The notes under the pieces are model-generated. The model was not told where the DNA came from. It saw only the letters and a list, made by a program, of their open reading frames with translations, and ran no database searches. Positions 50,282 to 59,073 of a stretch of DNA of 64,000 bases are shown piece after piece; within the stretch, counting starts at the first letter, position 1, and each line of letters starts with the position of its first letter. Made by a program: the position numbers and the translations under genes. The stretch covers positions 1,488,001 to 1,552,000 of the forward strand of contig NZ_CP108414.1 of the NCBI RefSeq assembly GCF_035978755.1, written 5' to 3'. Origin of the DNA: Streptomyces sp. NBC_01298 (GTDB lineage Bacteria > Actinomycetota > Actinomycetes > Streptomycetales > Streptomycetaceae).

Positions 50282-52264
50282 TCAGTCCCCCGCCTGGTCC
50301 CCCGGCGGGCGCATCCGGAAGTTGTACGCGGCCGGCAGCGGGCAGTCCGTGAGGGTGGACCAGACCTCGGCGAGGGTCTCCTCGCCCTCGCGGAGGTCGG
50401 GCAGTTCGAAGCCCTCTTCGAAGACCCGCCGGGCCGCGCGCACATGGCCCTCCGCCACGAGCAGCCGGGCCGCCGACAGGCGGAAGCGGCCCTCCTCGCG
50501 CAGGGCGGGGCGCAGCCCGTCCCACACGGAGCGGGCCTGCGGCAGCAGTCCGGCCGCCAGCAGGGACGCCAGTGCCTCCCGGCCCAGCGCCGATTCGGCG
50601 GCCAGCCAACTCTCGCCGCCCCGGCTCTCCTGGGCCAGGTCTTCGAAGGCCTCGGCGTACCAGCGGGCCGCCCGGGCCGGGTCCCCGGCCAGGTCGTCGG
50701 CGACCGCCAGGCACCTCAGCAGCGGCCACCGCGAGGGGGCCAGCGCCAGCCCGCGCTCCCAGCTGCGCACCGCCTGGGCGATGTCCCCCGCGTGCCACTG
50801 GGCGACCCCGAGGTGGTACTCGGTCAGCGGGTCCGCCGGGGCCGTCTCCAGCATGTCCCGCCAGTGCGGGGCGACCAGGCTCGGACCGGGCGGAGCCACC
50901 CGGCGCGGGGCGGGGAAGACGCCGGTGCGCCACAGCTCCAGCCAGGGCGCCTGGTCCTCGTCGAGGGTGTCCTCGGCGAAGGGGGTGCCGGGCAGTTTGT
51001 GGCCCCCGCACAGGACCTCCAGCGCGCCCCAGCCGGAGCCGGCGGCCAGCCGCTCCCCCGGTTCGGTGTCGGCGTGCCCGCGCCACGCCTCGTACACTGC
51101 GTCCACGGCCGGTCCGGGCAGCGCGGCCTCCAGTGCCGTGCCGGCCGCGGCGCGGGCCGCCGCCCAGTCGTCCCCGTGCACGGCCGCCGGGTCCGCGGAC
51201 AGGGCCCCGTAGGCCTCCAGCCAGCTGAACTCCGCCCCCGCCTCCAGGCGTACGTGCTCCAGCTGGGTCCGGGCGAGCCCGGCCTGGATCTCCGCGTACC
51301 CGCCCGTGCCGGGCTCGGTCAGCCACTCCTGCCAGCGCCGGCCGCCCTCGCCCGCGCCCCAGACGAAGAGCTTGCGGCCGCGCAGCCGGGCCGTCGAGGT
51401 CTGGACGAGCCCCCGCCCTTCGGCGTCGAGGGAGGCGATCCAGGGCCGGGTCCCGGCGTCGACCTCGTAGAAGAAGTCGGCGGGGTACGTGCTGCGCAGC
51501 GGGTACGTGCGGTCGGCGCCCTCCCATCCGGGGACGGGGATCCGCCGCAGGGAGCGCTCGTATCCGAAGTGCCAGGCCTCGTCGGCCGGGGCCAGGACGC
51601 GGGTGCCGGCGTCCTCGGGCACGGCGATGTTGGACCACCAGTAGACGGGCGCGGGCCGCTCGTGCGGATTGCGCACGCGGACGCCGACATAGAGGAACTC
51701 CGAGTCCTCGGGCAGCCACAGGTCCACCTGGAAGGGCAGGTCGCGCAGCCGCTCCCACTCCCAGAGCCGGACCATGACTCCCCCGTCGGGCGCCGGGACG
51801 AGCGCGGCGTGCAGCGGGGCGCAGGACAGGGTGGTGTGGCCGGTGGCACCGAGGTTCCACTCGATGCCACCGGAGAACCAGGCGCCGTTCAGCGCGAAGT
51901 TCGCGGGCTGGAACACCGGGTTGCGGTAAAGCAGTTCGCGTCCGGTGGGAAGGTGGACGAGCGAATGGATCCGGCCACCGAGTCCGGGCAGGACGGTGGC
52001 GCGCAGGTGTTCGTTCTCGATGACGATCGTCTCGAAGTCCCGCTCGGTGCGCTGCCGTTGGTATCCGTCCCGGATCCGGACGGGCAGCAGCGAGCGCAGC
52101 GGCTCGTACCCGATCTGGCGTGCCATGTCGCGCGGCAGGCCCTCGCGGGACCGGTCGTCGAGCGTGTGCACCCCGCCGGACGCGCGGAGGGCGGGCAGTG
52201 GGTTCTCGGGACCCAACGGGGCTGCGGGAAGGGTCAGTACGGAGCGGCGGACGGTGGTGGCCAT
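50282..52264 (-). CDS. DUF5107 protein with tetratricopeptide-like C-terminus
   Basis: A 660-residue soluble protein. The first 340 residues look like the DUF5107 beta-sandwich related to aldose-1-epimerase-like folds: VIENEHLRATVLPGLGGRIH, LLYRNPVFQPANFALNGAWF, GGIEWNLGATGHTT. The rest is helical with TPR-like repeats (HLGVAQWHAGDIAQAVRSWE, RCLAVADDLAGDPARAARWY). Such proteins are linked to sugar metabolism or carbohydrate binding in actinobacteria. ATG 52264 is chosen over GTG 52285; neither has a clear ribosome site. It is divergent from the DinB gene across 113 bases. Confidence 0.85.
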   Translation of the reverse strand: MATTVRRSVLTLPAAPLGPENPLPALRASGGVHTLDDRSREGLPRDMARQIGYEPLRSLLPVRIRDGYQRQRTERDFETIVIENEHLRATVLPGLGGRIHSLVHLPTGRELLYRNPVFQPANFALNGAWFSGGIEWNLGATGHTTLSCAPLHAALVPAPDGGVMVRLWEWERLRDLPFQVDLWLPEDSEFLYVGVRVRNPHERPAPVYWWSNIAVPEDAGTRVLAPADEAWHFGYERSLRRIPVPGWEGADRTYPLRSTYPADFFYEVDAGTRPWIASLDAEGRGLVQTSTARLRGRKLFVWGAGEGGRRWQEWLTEPGTGGYAEIQAGLARTQLEHVRLEAGAEFSWLEAYGALSADPAAVHGDDWAAARAAAGTALEAALPGPAVDAVYEAWRGHADTEPGERLAAGSGWGALEVLCGGHKLPGTPFAEDTLDEDQAPWLELWRTGVFPAPRRVAPPGPSLVAPHWRDMLETAPADPLTEYHLGVAQWHAGDIAQAVRSWERGLALAPSRWPLLRCLAVADDLAGDPARAARWYAEAFEDLAQESRGGESWLAAESALGREALASLLAAGLLPQARSVWDGLRPALREEGRFRLSAARLLVAEGHVRAARRVFEEGFELPDLREGEETLAEVWSTLTDCPLPAAYNFRMRPPGDQAGD

Positions 52265-52351
52265 GAGGGAAAGGGAACACGCCACGGCCGCCGGTGCACA
52301 GGGATTCGGCGGATCACCACCGGTCAGGATTACGCAAAACCTTCTCTCGCA

Positions 52352-52365
52352 CGGACCGGTGTCCG
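52352..52365. promoter_or_regulatory. Perfect dyad CGGAC-CGGT-GTCCG
   Basis: Five-bp arms, 12 bases before the ATG of the DinB/DUF664 gene and between it and the divergent DUF5107 gene. Candidate operator, or mRNA hairpin at the ribosome site. Confidence 0.4.
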
Positions 52366-52377
52366 ATCATGGAGATC

Positions 52378-52929
52378 ATGAGTGACGTGATCAGAAGAGG
52401 TCAGCTCTTCGACGGGGAAGAGTCCGAAGGCCGGTTCACGGGGCCGACGACGGGCGACGAACGAGCGATGCTCGTCGACATGCTGGGGGCGCAGCGCGCG
52501 ACGCTCAGGCTCAAGTGCGCCGACCTGGGGCCCGAGTTGGCCGAGCGGTCGGTGGAGCCGTCCACGCTGTCGCTGCTGGGCCTGGTGCGCCACCTCGCGG
52601 ACGTGGAGCGCCGCTGGTTCCGCCAGGTGCTGGACGGGCAGGAGGTCGCGCACCGGTTCTCGTCCGCGGCCACCCCCGACGGGGACTTCGACGGCGCGGT
52701 GGCCGCGCCCGGGGTGATCCGGGAAGCCTGGGAGGCGTGGGACGCGGAGGTGGAGTTCGCCGAGGCGTTCACGCGGCGGGCGCCGGACCTGGAGGTGTCC
52801 GGGAAGGACGTGTGGCGGGGCGAGGTCTCGCTGCGCTGGGTGCTGATCCACATGATCGAGGAGTACGCGCGGCACAACGGCCACGCGGACCTGCTGCGCG
52901 AGCGGATCGACGGCGCGATCGGGGTCTGA
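52378..52929 (+). CDS. DinB-family (DUF664) protein
   Basis: A 183-residue four-helix DinB/DUF664 protein. Metal-binding histidines are expected in LLGLVRHLADVERRWFRQVL (about residues 64-83) and in LIHMIEEYARHNGHADLLRE (about 156-175), the classic spacing. These proteins are often mycothiol- or bacillithiol-dependent transferases. GGAG lies six bases before ATG 52378; a longer opening at 52294 crosses the dyad and is rejected. Divergent from DUF5107 and converging on the arginase-like gene. Confidence 0.9.
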   Translation: MSDVIRRGQLFDGEESEGRFTGPTTGDERAMLVDMLGAQRATLRLKCADLGPELAERSVEPSTLSLLGLVRHLADVERRWFRQVLDGQEVAHRFSSAATPDGDFDGAVAAPGVIREAWEAWDAEVEFAEAFTRRAPDLEVSGKDVWRGEVSLRWVLIHMIEEYARHNGHADLLRERIDGAIGV

Positions 52930-53009
52930 CGGGCCGGCCCGCGGGCTCCCCGCACGCGGGAGCCCGTCGCCCCGGCGAGGCCCGGCGAGGTCCGGACCGG
53001 CGGGGCGGC

Positions 53010-53909
53010 CTACGCGAACGCCCCGGCCACCAGGTCGGCGAGCAGCGCGCCCGCGCGCCCGTCCGGGTCCAGGTCCGGGTCGTAGATGGTGACGTTGAGT
53101 CCGACGCAGCGCGGAGAGCTGATCAACACGCCGAGCAGTTCGGCGAGTTCGTCGGGGATCAGACCCCCGGGATCCGGGCTGTCGACGGCCGGCATCACGG
53201 ACGGGTCCAGTACGTCGGCGTCCAGGTGGAGCCAGAACCCGGCGGTGGCCGGAGGCTGCAGTCCCGTCAGGGCGGTACGGGCCACCGGCCCGGCGCCGCG
53301 GTCGCGGATCGCCCCCACCGTGGCGGCGAAGATCCCTGCGGCGCGCAGTTCGGGCAGGTCCGGGTCCCCGTCGCGCAGCCCGAAGAGCCGGACGTCCTCG
53401 TCGCGCACGTAGGGCCCGAGGCCCTCCAGGTCCGCTAGGTCCGCCTGGCCGCGGCCGGTGGCGAGCGCCAGCTCCTCGCCGCCGGCCGCCCCGACGGGCC
53501 CGTTCACGGCCTCGTTGCCGGGGTGGCGGAAGTCGGCGGAGCCGTCGATCGCGGCGATGCCGTACCGCCCGAGGCGCCGCATGGCCAGGGAGGCGCCGAG
53601 CTGGATGGAGCAGTCGCCGCCGAGCACGACGGGGAACTCCCCGGAGCGCAAGTGGTCCTCGATCCGGTCGGCGAGGGCGACGGTGTAGGCGGCCAGCGGC
53701 CCGGCGTGGAACACCCCGTCGCCCTCCTTCCAGTCCCCGCGGTCGTAGCGCGGCGGGACGACCACCCCGCCCTCGCGCGCGCCGAGCCGCGCCAGCAGGC
53801 CCTGTTCCCGCAGGGCCCCGGCCAGTTTGTAGACGCCTGGGACAACGCCCGGGGCCGGGGGGCGGAGCCCTAGGTTGGACGGTGCGTCGAGGAGCACGAG
53901 GGTTCGCAT
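53010..53909 (-). CDS. Arginase-family fold protein with altered metal site
   Basis: A 299-residue ureohydrolase-fold protein. The three metal-binding signatures are present but changed: VVLGGDCSIQ (residues 94-103; Cys100 where arginases have His), IDGSADF (121-127; Ser124 for the second His, Asp122 and Asp126 kept) and HLDADVLDPSVMP (228-240; Asp230 and Asp232 kept). Four of six manganese ligands remain, so arginine hydrolysis is doubtful. Length is normal for the family. It starts 4 bases after the stop of the acetyltransferase gene, making an operon. Some Streptomyces arginase-like proteins share such changes; role unknown. Confidence 0.87.
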   Translation of the reverse strand: MRTLVLLDAPSNLGLRPPAPGVVPGVYKLAGALREQGLLARLGAREGGVVVPPRYDRGDWKEGDGVFHAGPLAAYTVALADRIEDHLRSGEFPVVLGGDCSIQLGASLAMRRLGRYGIAAIDGSADFRHPGNEAVNGPVGAAGGEELALATGRGQADLADLEGLGPYVRDEDVRLFGLRDGDPDLPELRAAGIFAATVGAIRDRGAGPVARTALTGLQPPATAGFWLHLDADVLDPSVMPAVDSPDPGGLIPDELAELLGVLISSPRCVGLNVTIYDPDLDPDGRAGALLADLVAGAFA

Positions 53910-53913
53910 GGAA

Positions 53914-54483
53914 TCATCCTGTGCGATGCGGGGCGCCGGGACACGGCATTTCGGCCGTGAGCGCCCAGCGTTCGTGGTCCCGCCAGGCGCCGTCGACGTG
54001 GAGGAAGTCCGGGGACAGCCCCTCCAGGCGGAAGCCGAGCGCTCGGACGAGGGCGATCGAGGCGGTGTTTCCCGGCTGGATATTGGCCTCCAGCCGGTGC
54101 AGCGCCAGGCCGTCCGCCGCGAAGGCGTGGCCGACGGCGAGGCCGAGCGCCTCGCGCATGAGACCCCGGCCCGCCGCGTGCGCGAAGGCCCCGTACCCGA
54201 GCGCGCCGCAGCGGAAGGCCCCGAGCACGATGTTGTTGACGTTCACGAAGCCCGCGATCGCTCCCGACTCCCGCTCGCACACGAGGAACCCGGCCCGGCC
54301 CGCGGCTGCGATCAGCGGGGCGGCGTACGCCTGGTAGGCCTCCTCCGTCGCGGGCGGTGACAGCCAGGGGTGGTGGAGCCCCCGGCTCTCGCGCGTCCGG
54401 GCGGTGAACTCCTGCGCGTCGGTGGGCCGGTAGGGCCGCAACCCGATCCGGGCACCCTCCACGAGGTACGGGAAATATTGCAT
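53914..54483 (-). CDS. GNAT acetyltransferase, RimJ/RimL type
   Basis: A 189-residue N-acetyltransferase. LRPYRPTDAQEFTARTRES begins the fold, the acetyl-CoA loop region is GYGAFAHAAGRGLMREALGL (about residues 97-116; the usual RGxGxG is AAGRGL), and HRLEANIQPGNTASIALVRALGF with the conserved Asn-Ser pair and F is the RimJ-like end. TAGCCT lies six bases before ATG 54483, suggesting a leaderless transcript. It is followed after 4 bases by the arginase-like gene and is divergent from the next gene by 34 bases. The acceptor is unknown. Confidence 0.9.
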   Translation of the reverse strand: MQYFPYLVEGARIGLRPYRPTDAQEFTARTRESRGLHHPWLSPPATEEAYQAYAAPLIAAAGRAGFLVCERESGAIAGFVNVNNIVLGAFRCGALGYGAFAHAAGRGLMREALGLAVGHAFAADGLALHRLEANIQPGNTASIALVRALGFRLEGLSPDFLHVDGAWRDHERWALTAEMPCPGAPHRTG

Positions 54484-54517
54484 CGCCCCAGGCTAGGGCC
54501 TGTGGCAGGATCCCGAT

Positions 54518-55240
54518 GTGATCATCACCCCGAACACCGAAGAGCTGCTCCGCGCGGCCGCGCACAACAACGCCGCGTGGTGCGCCGCCGTCTGCCGGGA
54601 CGGCGGGTTCACCGACCGGGCCTGGAGCAGCCCGCGCCGGACCCCGCTCTACTACCCGGACGCCGTCACCCTCACCCGGGACACCGACACGGCCGCCCTG
54701 CTCGCCGGGATCGACACCGGCGCTCCCGGCGCCTCCGTCAAGGACAGCTTCGCCGTGCTCGACCTGGCCCCGGCCGGCTTCGAGGTCCTCTTCGGCGCCG
54801 AGTGGATCCACCGGCCCGCGTCCGCTCCCGCCGCCGCCCCGGCCCTGGAGTGGAGCCGGATCTCCGGCCCCGCGGAGCTGGAGGCGTGGGAGACGGCCTG
54901 GGGCGGCGAGGAGAGCACCGGACTGTTCCACCCGGGGCTGCTCGACGCGGAGGCGGAAGGGACCGAGGAGATCGCCTTCCTCGCGGGGCGGGACGCCGGG
55001 GGCCGGATCCTCGCCGGGGCCGCCGTCAACCGCACCGGCCGGGTGGTCGGCATCTCCAACGTCTTCAGCGCCGACGGCACCCCGGACGACGAGGCCTGGA
55101 CGGGCGCGCTGACCCTGACCGCCTCGCTCTGGCCCGGCCTGGCGGTCGTCGGCTACGAGTCGGGGGACGACCTCGACACGGCGGTGCGCCACGGCTTCAC
55201 CGCCATCGGCCCGCTCCGCGTCTGGGTCCACTCGGACTGA
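54518..55240 (+). CDS. GNAT-like protein of unknown function
   Basis: A 240-residue protein. The second half resembles an acetyltransferase core: IAFLAGRDAGGRILAGAAVN (about residues 149-168), VVGISNVFSADG and VVGYESGDDLDTAVRHGFTA, with the closing GYE...A..GF pattern of GNAT domains, but the acetyl-CoA loop is not convincing. The N-terminal half (ITPNTEELLRAAAHNNAAWC) is helical with a conserved WCAAVCR. It is divergent from a true GNAT gene 34 bases away. The stop codon lies in the first unit of a 17-18 bp tandem repeat. Confidence 0.75.
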   Translation: MIITPNTEELLRAAAHNNAAWCAAVCRDGGFTDRAWSSPRRTPLYYPDAVTLTRDTDTAALLAGIDTGAPGASVKDSFAVLDLAPAGFEVLFGAEWIHRPASAPAAAPALEWSRISGPAELEAWETAWGGEESTGLFHPGLLDAEAEGTEEIAFLAGRDAGGRILAGAAVNRTGRVVGISNVFSADGTPDDEAWTGALTLTASLWPGLAVVGYESGDDLDTAVRHGFTAIGPLRVWVHSD

Positions 55241-55284
55241 TCCGGGAAATCGGACTGACCCGGGAATCGGACTGATCCGGGAAA
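55232..55284 (+). repeat. 17-18 bp tandem repeat, three units, containing a stop codon
   Basis: TCGGACTGATCCGGGAAA occurs at 55232-55249 and 55267-55284, with TCGGACTGACCCGGGAA between. The TGA of the first unit ends the upstream gene, so each unit repeats the last Ser-Asp codons and stop, as at fdhD. Confidence 0.85.
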
Positions 55285-55324
55285 GCCGCGCCGGCCCGCC
55301 ACCCGGACCGGCGCGGCGGGTCCG

Positions 55325-55564
55325 CTACCGCTGCCTGCGCCGTCGGGCGAAGTACGCGCCGCACAGTCCGCCCAGCACCGCCGCGATCAGCAGGGCGACG
55401 TACAGCGGCATCGTCACCTGCGGGATCAGCAGCCGGATCTTGGTGGAGCGGGTGTTCTCGAAGATGAACACCAGGGTGAGCACCGCGAGCGCGGCGATGC
55501 CCGCGCGGCCCGGGGTGATCGGCCCTTGACCCTTGCCGCGGCTCTTGGACGTGTGGGAGCTCAT
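55325..55564 (-). CDS. LapA-like (DUF1049) small membrane protein
   Basis: A 79-residue protein with two transmembrane helices: AGIAALAVLTLVFIFENT (about residues 21-38) and LYVALLIAAVLGGLCGAYFA (about 53-72). The FENTRSTKIRLLIPQVTMPL link between them is the mark of the LapA/DUF1049 domain. Both ends are basic. The start is ATG 55564. It follows the S9 peptidase gene by 33 bases on the same strand and could be the last gene of that operon, though without overlap. In proteobacteria LapA serves lipopolysaccharide assembly; the actinobacterial role is unknown. Confidence 0.87.
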   Translation of the reverse strand: MSSHTSKSRGKGQGPITPGRAGIAALAVLTLVFIFENTRSTKIRLLIPQVTMPLYVALLIAAVLGGLCGAYFARRRRQR

Positions 55565-55597
55565 GGCCCCATCGTCCGGGCGCCGCGGCCCGGGGGC

Positions 55598-57670
55598 TCA
55601 GTCGGACAGGGCCAAACGGGGGATGTCCGCCCGCTCGAACCCGAACACCTGCGCGTACAGCGACAGCTCCGCCTCCAGGGCCCGGACCATCGTGTCCGCG
55701 CGCCGGAAGCCGTGGCCCTCGCCCTCGAAGGCGACGTACGCGTGCGGCACCGACCGCCCGCGCATCGCGGCCAGCAGCCGCTCCGCCTGCGCGGGCGGGC
55801 AGACCGGGTCGTCCAGGCCCTGGAGCAGGACGAACGGCGCGGTGATCCCGTCGGCGCGGGCCACCGGGGAACGCTCGCGGCTGAGCAGGGCCAGGGTCTG
55901 CGGGGGTCCGGCGAGGCCGTCGATGTAGCGGGACTCCAGGTCGTGGGTCTCGGCGGCGAAGCCGGTCAGGTCCAGCACCGGGTAGATGATCGCCGCACAC
56001 GCGTACAGGTCGGTCGACGCCAGCGAGGCCGCGGCCGTCCAGCCGCCCGCGCTGCCGCCCCGGATCGCGAGCCGGTCCGGGTCGGCGGTGCCCTCGGCGG
56101 CCAGGGCCCGCGCCACGGAGGCGCAGTCCTCGACGTCGACCAGGCCCCACTGTTCGCGCAGCCGTTCCCGGTAGGCGCGGCCGTAGCCCGTGGAGCCGCC
56201 GTAGTTGACCTCGACGACGCCGATGCCGCGGGAGGTGAAGTAGGCGATGTGCAGGTCGAGTACGGGCGGCACGTGGTCGGTGGGGCCGCCGTGCGCCCAC
56301 ACCACGTACGGGGGCAGCTCGTCGGCCCGGGCGCGCAGCAGGGGGTGGTGCGGCGGATAGACGTGGGCGTGGATCTCCCGGCCGCCCCGGCCGAAGAAGG
56401 TCCTGCTCTGCGGCTCGGGGTAGTAGGCGGGGTCCGCCCGGTCGGCCGGCCCCGCCCCGGCTGCCGCGTCCTGCGGCTCCGCCTCCGCCGTCCCGCAGCC
56501 GCGGCCGCCCACCACCCGGGCGTGCCCGGTGGCCGTGTCCAGCTCCACCACCTCGTACGCGCTGCGCGGGCTGGCCGCGACCCCGTAGACCCGGTCGCCG
56601 CTGACGGCGAGCGTGGGCTGCCAGGCCGTCCACGGCCCGGCCGCGTCGACGAGGTCCCCGCTCTCCGGGTCGAGCACGCCGAGCACCGAGGAGCCCCGGC
56701 CGTGCAGGACGGCGACCAGTCCGTCGGGGAGCGCCGCGATCCAGCGCAGGCCGGGCTTCCACAGCGCCCCGCCGAACTCCTCTTCCCGGGGGCACAGGTT
56801 GACGGCCCCGCCCGTCTCCGGGTCCACCCGGTACGGGTTCCACCAGCCGCCCCGGTCGCTCACCGCGAGGAGGCTTCCGCCGGTGGTCCACTCGACCTGC
56901 GCGACCGCCTCCTCCGGTCCGCCGAGCACGGTACGGGCCTGCGCGAGCCGGCCGTCGGGGGTGACCTCGGCGAGCCGGAGCTCGGTGCCGTCCCACGGCA
57001 TCCGGGGGTGGTCCCACACCAGCCAGGCCGCGTGCCGCCCGTCCGGGGAGAGCCGGGGCCCGGTGCTGAACCGGTACCGGTCGTCGGTCAACTCCCTGAC
57101 GAGAGAGCGGTCTTCGGCGGCCGACCCGTCGAGCGGTACGGCGGCCAGTACGCGGCGCACGTCGGTCGGCGCGGTCCCGGTGAACTCCTCGAGCACGCAC
57201 CAGACTTCGCCGTCCCGCAGCACCGGGTCGGCCCAGCGCAGCCCGCCGCCGACCGCCGAAAGGGGGGTCAGCGCCCGCGGCGCGGGGCTGCCGGGCGCGT
57301 CGGGCTCGTACGCGTACAGCCGCTGGTCGGCGAAGTGTACGAAGACCACCAGCGGCCCGCCCAGGGGCCGTTCGGCGCCCGCCCAGGGCAGGCCGCCGTA
57401 CTCGGTGACCCGGCTGCGCACGTTCCACGGCGCGGGCAGCGCGCAGACGGCGGGCCCGCCATCCGCGGGCCGGCGGACCAGGGCGCGGCGACCGCCTTCG
57501 GCCGGCCGGGGCACCGTCCACCACACCTCGGCGCCGATCGCGCCGACGTACTCGGGTCTCCCGTCGAGGGAGGCGGCGAGCGCGGCGCCGATCGGCGAGG
57601 GCCAGCTGCCGTAGGGCGCGGTGCCGTCGCCGCGCGGGGTCGCCGGCGAGGGCGTCAGCGGGGGCGTCAC
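55598..57670 (-). CDS. S9 prolyl-oligopeptidase-like serine peptidase
   Basis: A 690-residue peptidase with a beta-propeller (about residues 25-400) and an alpha/beta-hydrolase domain. The catalytic serine is in IRGGSAGGWTAAAS, Asp in LLQGLDDPVCPPAQ and His in FEGEGHGFRRADTM, all in family order. The substrate-binding VVWAHGGPTDHV and YGGSTGYGRAYRERL blocks are those of acylaminoacyl-peptidase/dipeptidyl peptidase-like members. GTG 57670 overlaps the M20 peptidase stop (GTGA). No signal peptide, so it acts on internal peptides, at the end of a D-aminopeptidase/M20/S9 operon. Confidence 0.93.
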   Translation of the reverse strand: MTPPLTPSPATPRGDGTAPYGSWPSPIGAALAASLDGRPEYVGAIGAEVWWTVPRPAEGGRRALVRRPADGGPAVCALPAPWNVRSRVTEYGGLPWAGAERPLGGPLVVFVHFADQRLYAYEPDAPGSPAPRALTPLSAVGGGLRWADPVLRDGEVWCVLEEFTGTAPTDVRRVLAAVPLDGSAAEDRSLVRELTDDRYRFSTGPRLSPDGRHAAWLVWDHPRMPWDGTELRLAEVTPDGRLAQARTVLGGPEEAVAQVEWTTGGSLLAVSDRGGWWNPYRVDPETGGAVNLCPREEEFGGALWKPGLRWIAALPDGLVAVLHGRGSSVLGVLDPESGDLVDAAGPWTAWQPTLAVSGDRVYGVAASPRSAYEVVELDTATGHARVVGGRGCGTAEAEPQDAAAGAGPADRADPAYYPEPQSRTFFGRGGREIHAHVYPPHHPLLRARADELPPYVVWAHGGPTDHVPPVLDLHIAYFTSRGIGVVEVNYGGSTGYGRAYRERLREQWGLVDVEDCASVARALAAEGTADPDRLAIRGGSAGGWTAAASLASTDLYACAAIIYPVLDLTGFAAETHDLESRYIDGLAGPPQTLALLSRERSPVARADGITAPFVLLQGLDDPVCPPAQAERLLAAMRGRSVPHAYVAFEGEGHGFRRADTMVRALEAELSLYAQVFGFERADIPRLALSD

Positions 57671-59073
57671 AGGGCGCGCAGGGCTCGGTCGAGGACGCGG
57701 ACCCCGAAGTGCAGGGCGTCGACGGGCACCCGCTCGTCCACTCCGTGGAAGAGGGACCAGTAGTCGAAGCCGGGCGGCAGCTTGAGCGGGGAGAAGCCGT
57801 AGCCGGTGATGCCGAGCCGGGAGAACTGCTTGGCGTCGGTGCCGCCCGCCATGCAGAAGGGCACCACGTGGCCCTCGGGATCGAAGGCTTCGACGGACTC
57901 GCGCAGGATCCCGTACGTCCGTCCGTCCACGGGGGCTTCGAGGGCCACCTCCCGGTGGTGGAACTCCCAGTGCACGTCGGGGCCGGTGAGCTCGTCGAGG
58001 GTGGCGATGAATTCGGCCTCGCCGCCGGGCAGCATCCGGCCGTCCACGTAGGCGGTGGCGGTGCCGGGGATGACGTTGAGCTTGTAACCGGCGCTGAGCA
58101 TGGTCGGGTTGGCGCTGTTGCGCACGGTGGCCTCGACGAGGGCGCCGGCCGGGCCGAGCTTGTTGAGGATCTGGTCGAGGTGGAATCCGGGGGCCCGCGG
58201 GTCCACCGACATCCCCTGGATGGCGGCGAGTTCGGTGATGCAGGCGGTGACGGTGTCGGTGAGGCGGACCGGCCACTCGTGCTCGCCGATGCGGGCGACG
58301 GCGGCCGCGAGCCGGCTGACCGCGTTGGCCCGGTTGGGCTTGGAACCGTGCCCGGCGGTGCCGGTCGCGGTCAACTTCAGCCAGGCGGTGCCACGTTCGC
58401 CGGCGGCGATCGGGTAGAGGGCCTGTCCGGGCGCGGCGTGCACGGTGAAGGCCCCGGACTCGCTGATGCCCTCGGTACAGCCCTCGAAGAGCTCCGGGTG
58501 GTGGTCGGCGAGGAAGCCCGAGCCGTCGATCGCGCTGTCCTCCTCGTCGGCGGTGTAGGCGATCACCACGTCCCGCCGGGGCCGCACGCCGGCCCGCGCC
58601 CAGGCCCGTACGACGGCCAGCACCATCGCGTCCATGTTCTTCATGTCCACGGCGCCGCGGCCCCAGACCACCCCGTCCCGGATCTCGCCCGAGAAGGGGT
58701 CCACGCTCCAGTCGGAGGCCTCGGCCGGGACCACGTCGAGGTGGCCGTGGACCAGGAGGGCGGGGGCGGTGGGGTCGGTGCCCGCGATCCGGGCCACCAC
58801 GTTGGTGCGGCCCGGGGTGCGCTCCAGCAGCACGGGCTCCAGGCCGATGTCCGCCAGCCGCTCGGCGACGTACTCGGCGGCCGGGCGTTCCCGGCAGTCG
58901 CCGCCGCCGCGGTTGGTGGTGTCGATGCGGATCAGGCCGGAGGTGAACTCCACGGCCTCGTCGAGCGCCACCCGGTCGACGGGGGTGCCCTCGACGCTGG
59001 TGTTCTCGACGGGGACGCCGCCAACCGGGGCGCTGCCGGGCGCCGCGGTCTCCGGCACGGACATGTCAGCCAT
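57667..59073 (-). CDS. M20-family metallopeptidase
   Basis: A 468-residue M20/M25/M40-type zinc peptidase, probably a carboxypeptidase or dipeptidase. The metal motifs are LLVHGHLDVVPAE (His and catalytic Asp), WGRGAVDMKNMDAM, YTADEEDSAIDG with the general-base Glu, and HGSKPNRANAVS in the lid domain. The last metal His is in WSLFHGVDERV. GGAGGAG precedes ATG 59073. A 30-residue variable tail of short Val/Pro/Thr repeats (GGVPVENTSVEGTPVDRV) precedes the catalytic core. It overlaps the D-aminopeptidase stop by eight bases and the S9 gene by four. Confidence 0.93.
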   Translation of the reverse strand: MADMSVPETAAPGSAPVGGVPVENTSVEGTPVDRVALDEAVEFTSGLIRIDTTNRGGGDCRERPAAEYVAERLADIGLEPVLLERTPGRTNVVARIAGTDPTAPALLVHGHLDVVPAEASDWSVDPFSGEIRDGVVWGRGAVDMKNMDAMVLAVVRAWARAGVRPRRDVVIAYTADEEDSAIDGSGFLADHHPELFEGCTEGISESGAFTVHAAPGQALYPIAAGERGTAWLKLTATGTAGHGSKPNRANAVSRLAAAVARIGEHEWPVRLTDTVTACITELAAIQGMSVDPRAPGFHLDQILNKLGPAGALVEATVRNSANPTMLSAGYKLNVIPGTATAYVDGRMLPGGEAEFIATLDELTGPDVHWEFHHREVALEAPVDGRTYGILRESVEAFDPEGHVVPFCMAGGTDAKQFSRLGITGYGFSPLKLPPGFDYWSLFHGVDERVPVDALHFGVRVLDRALRAL

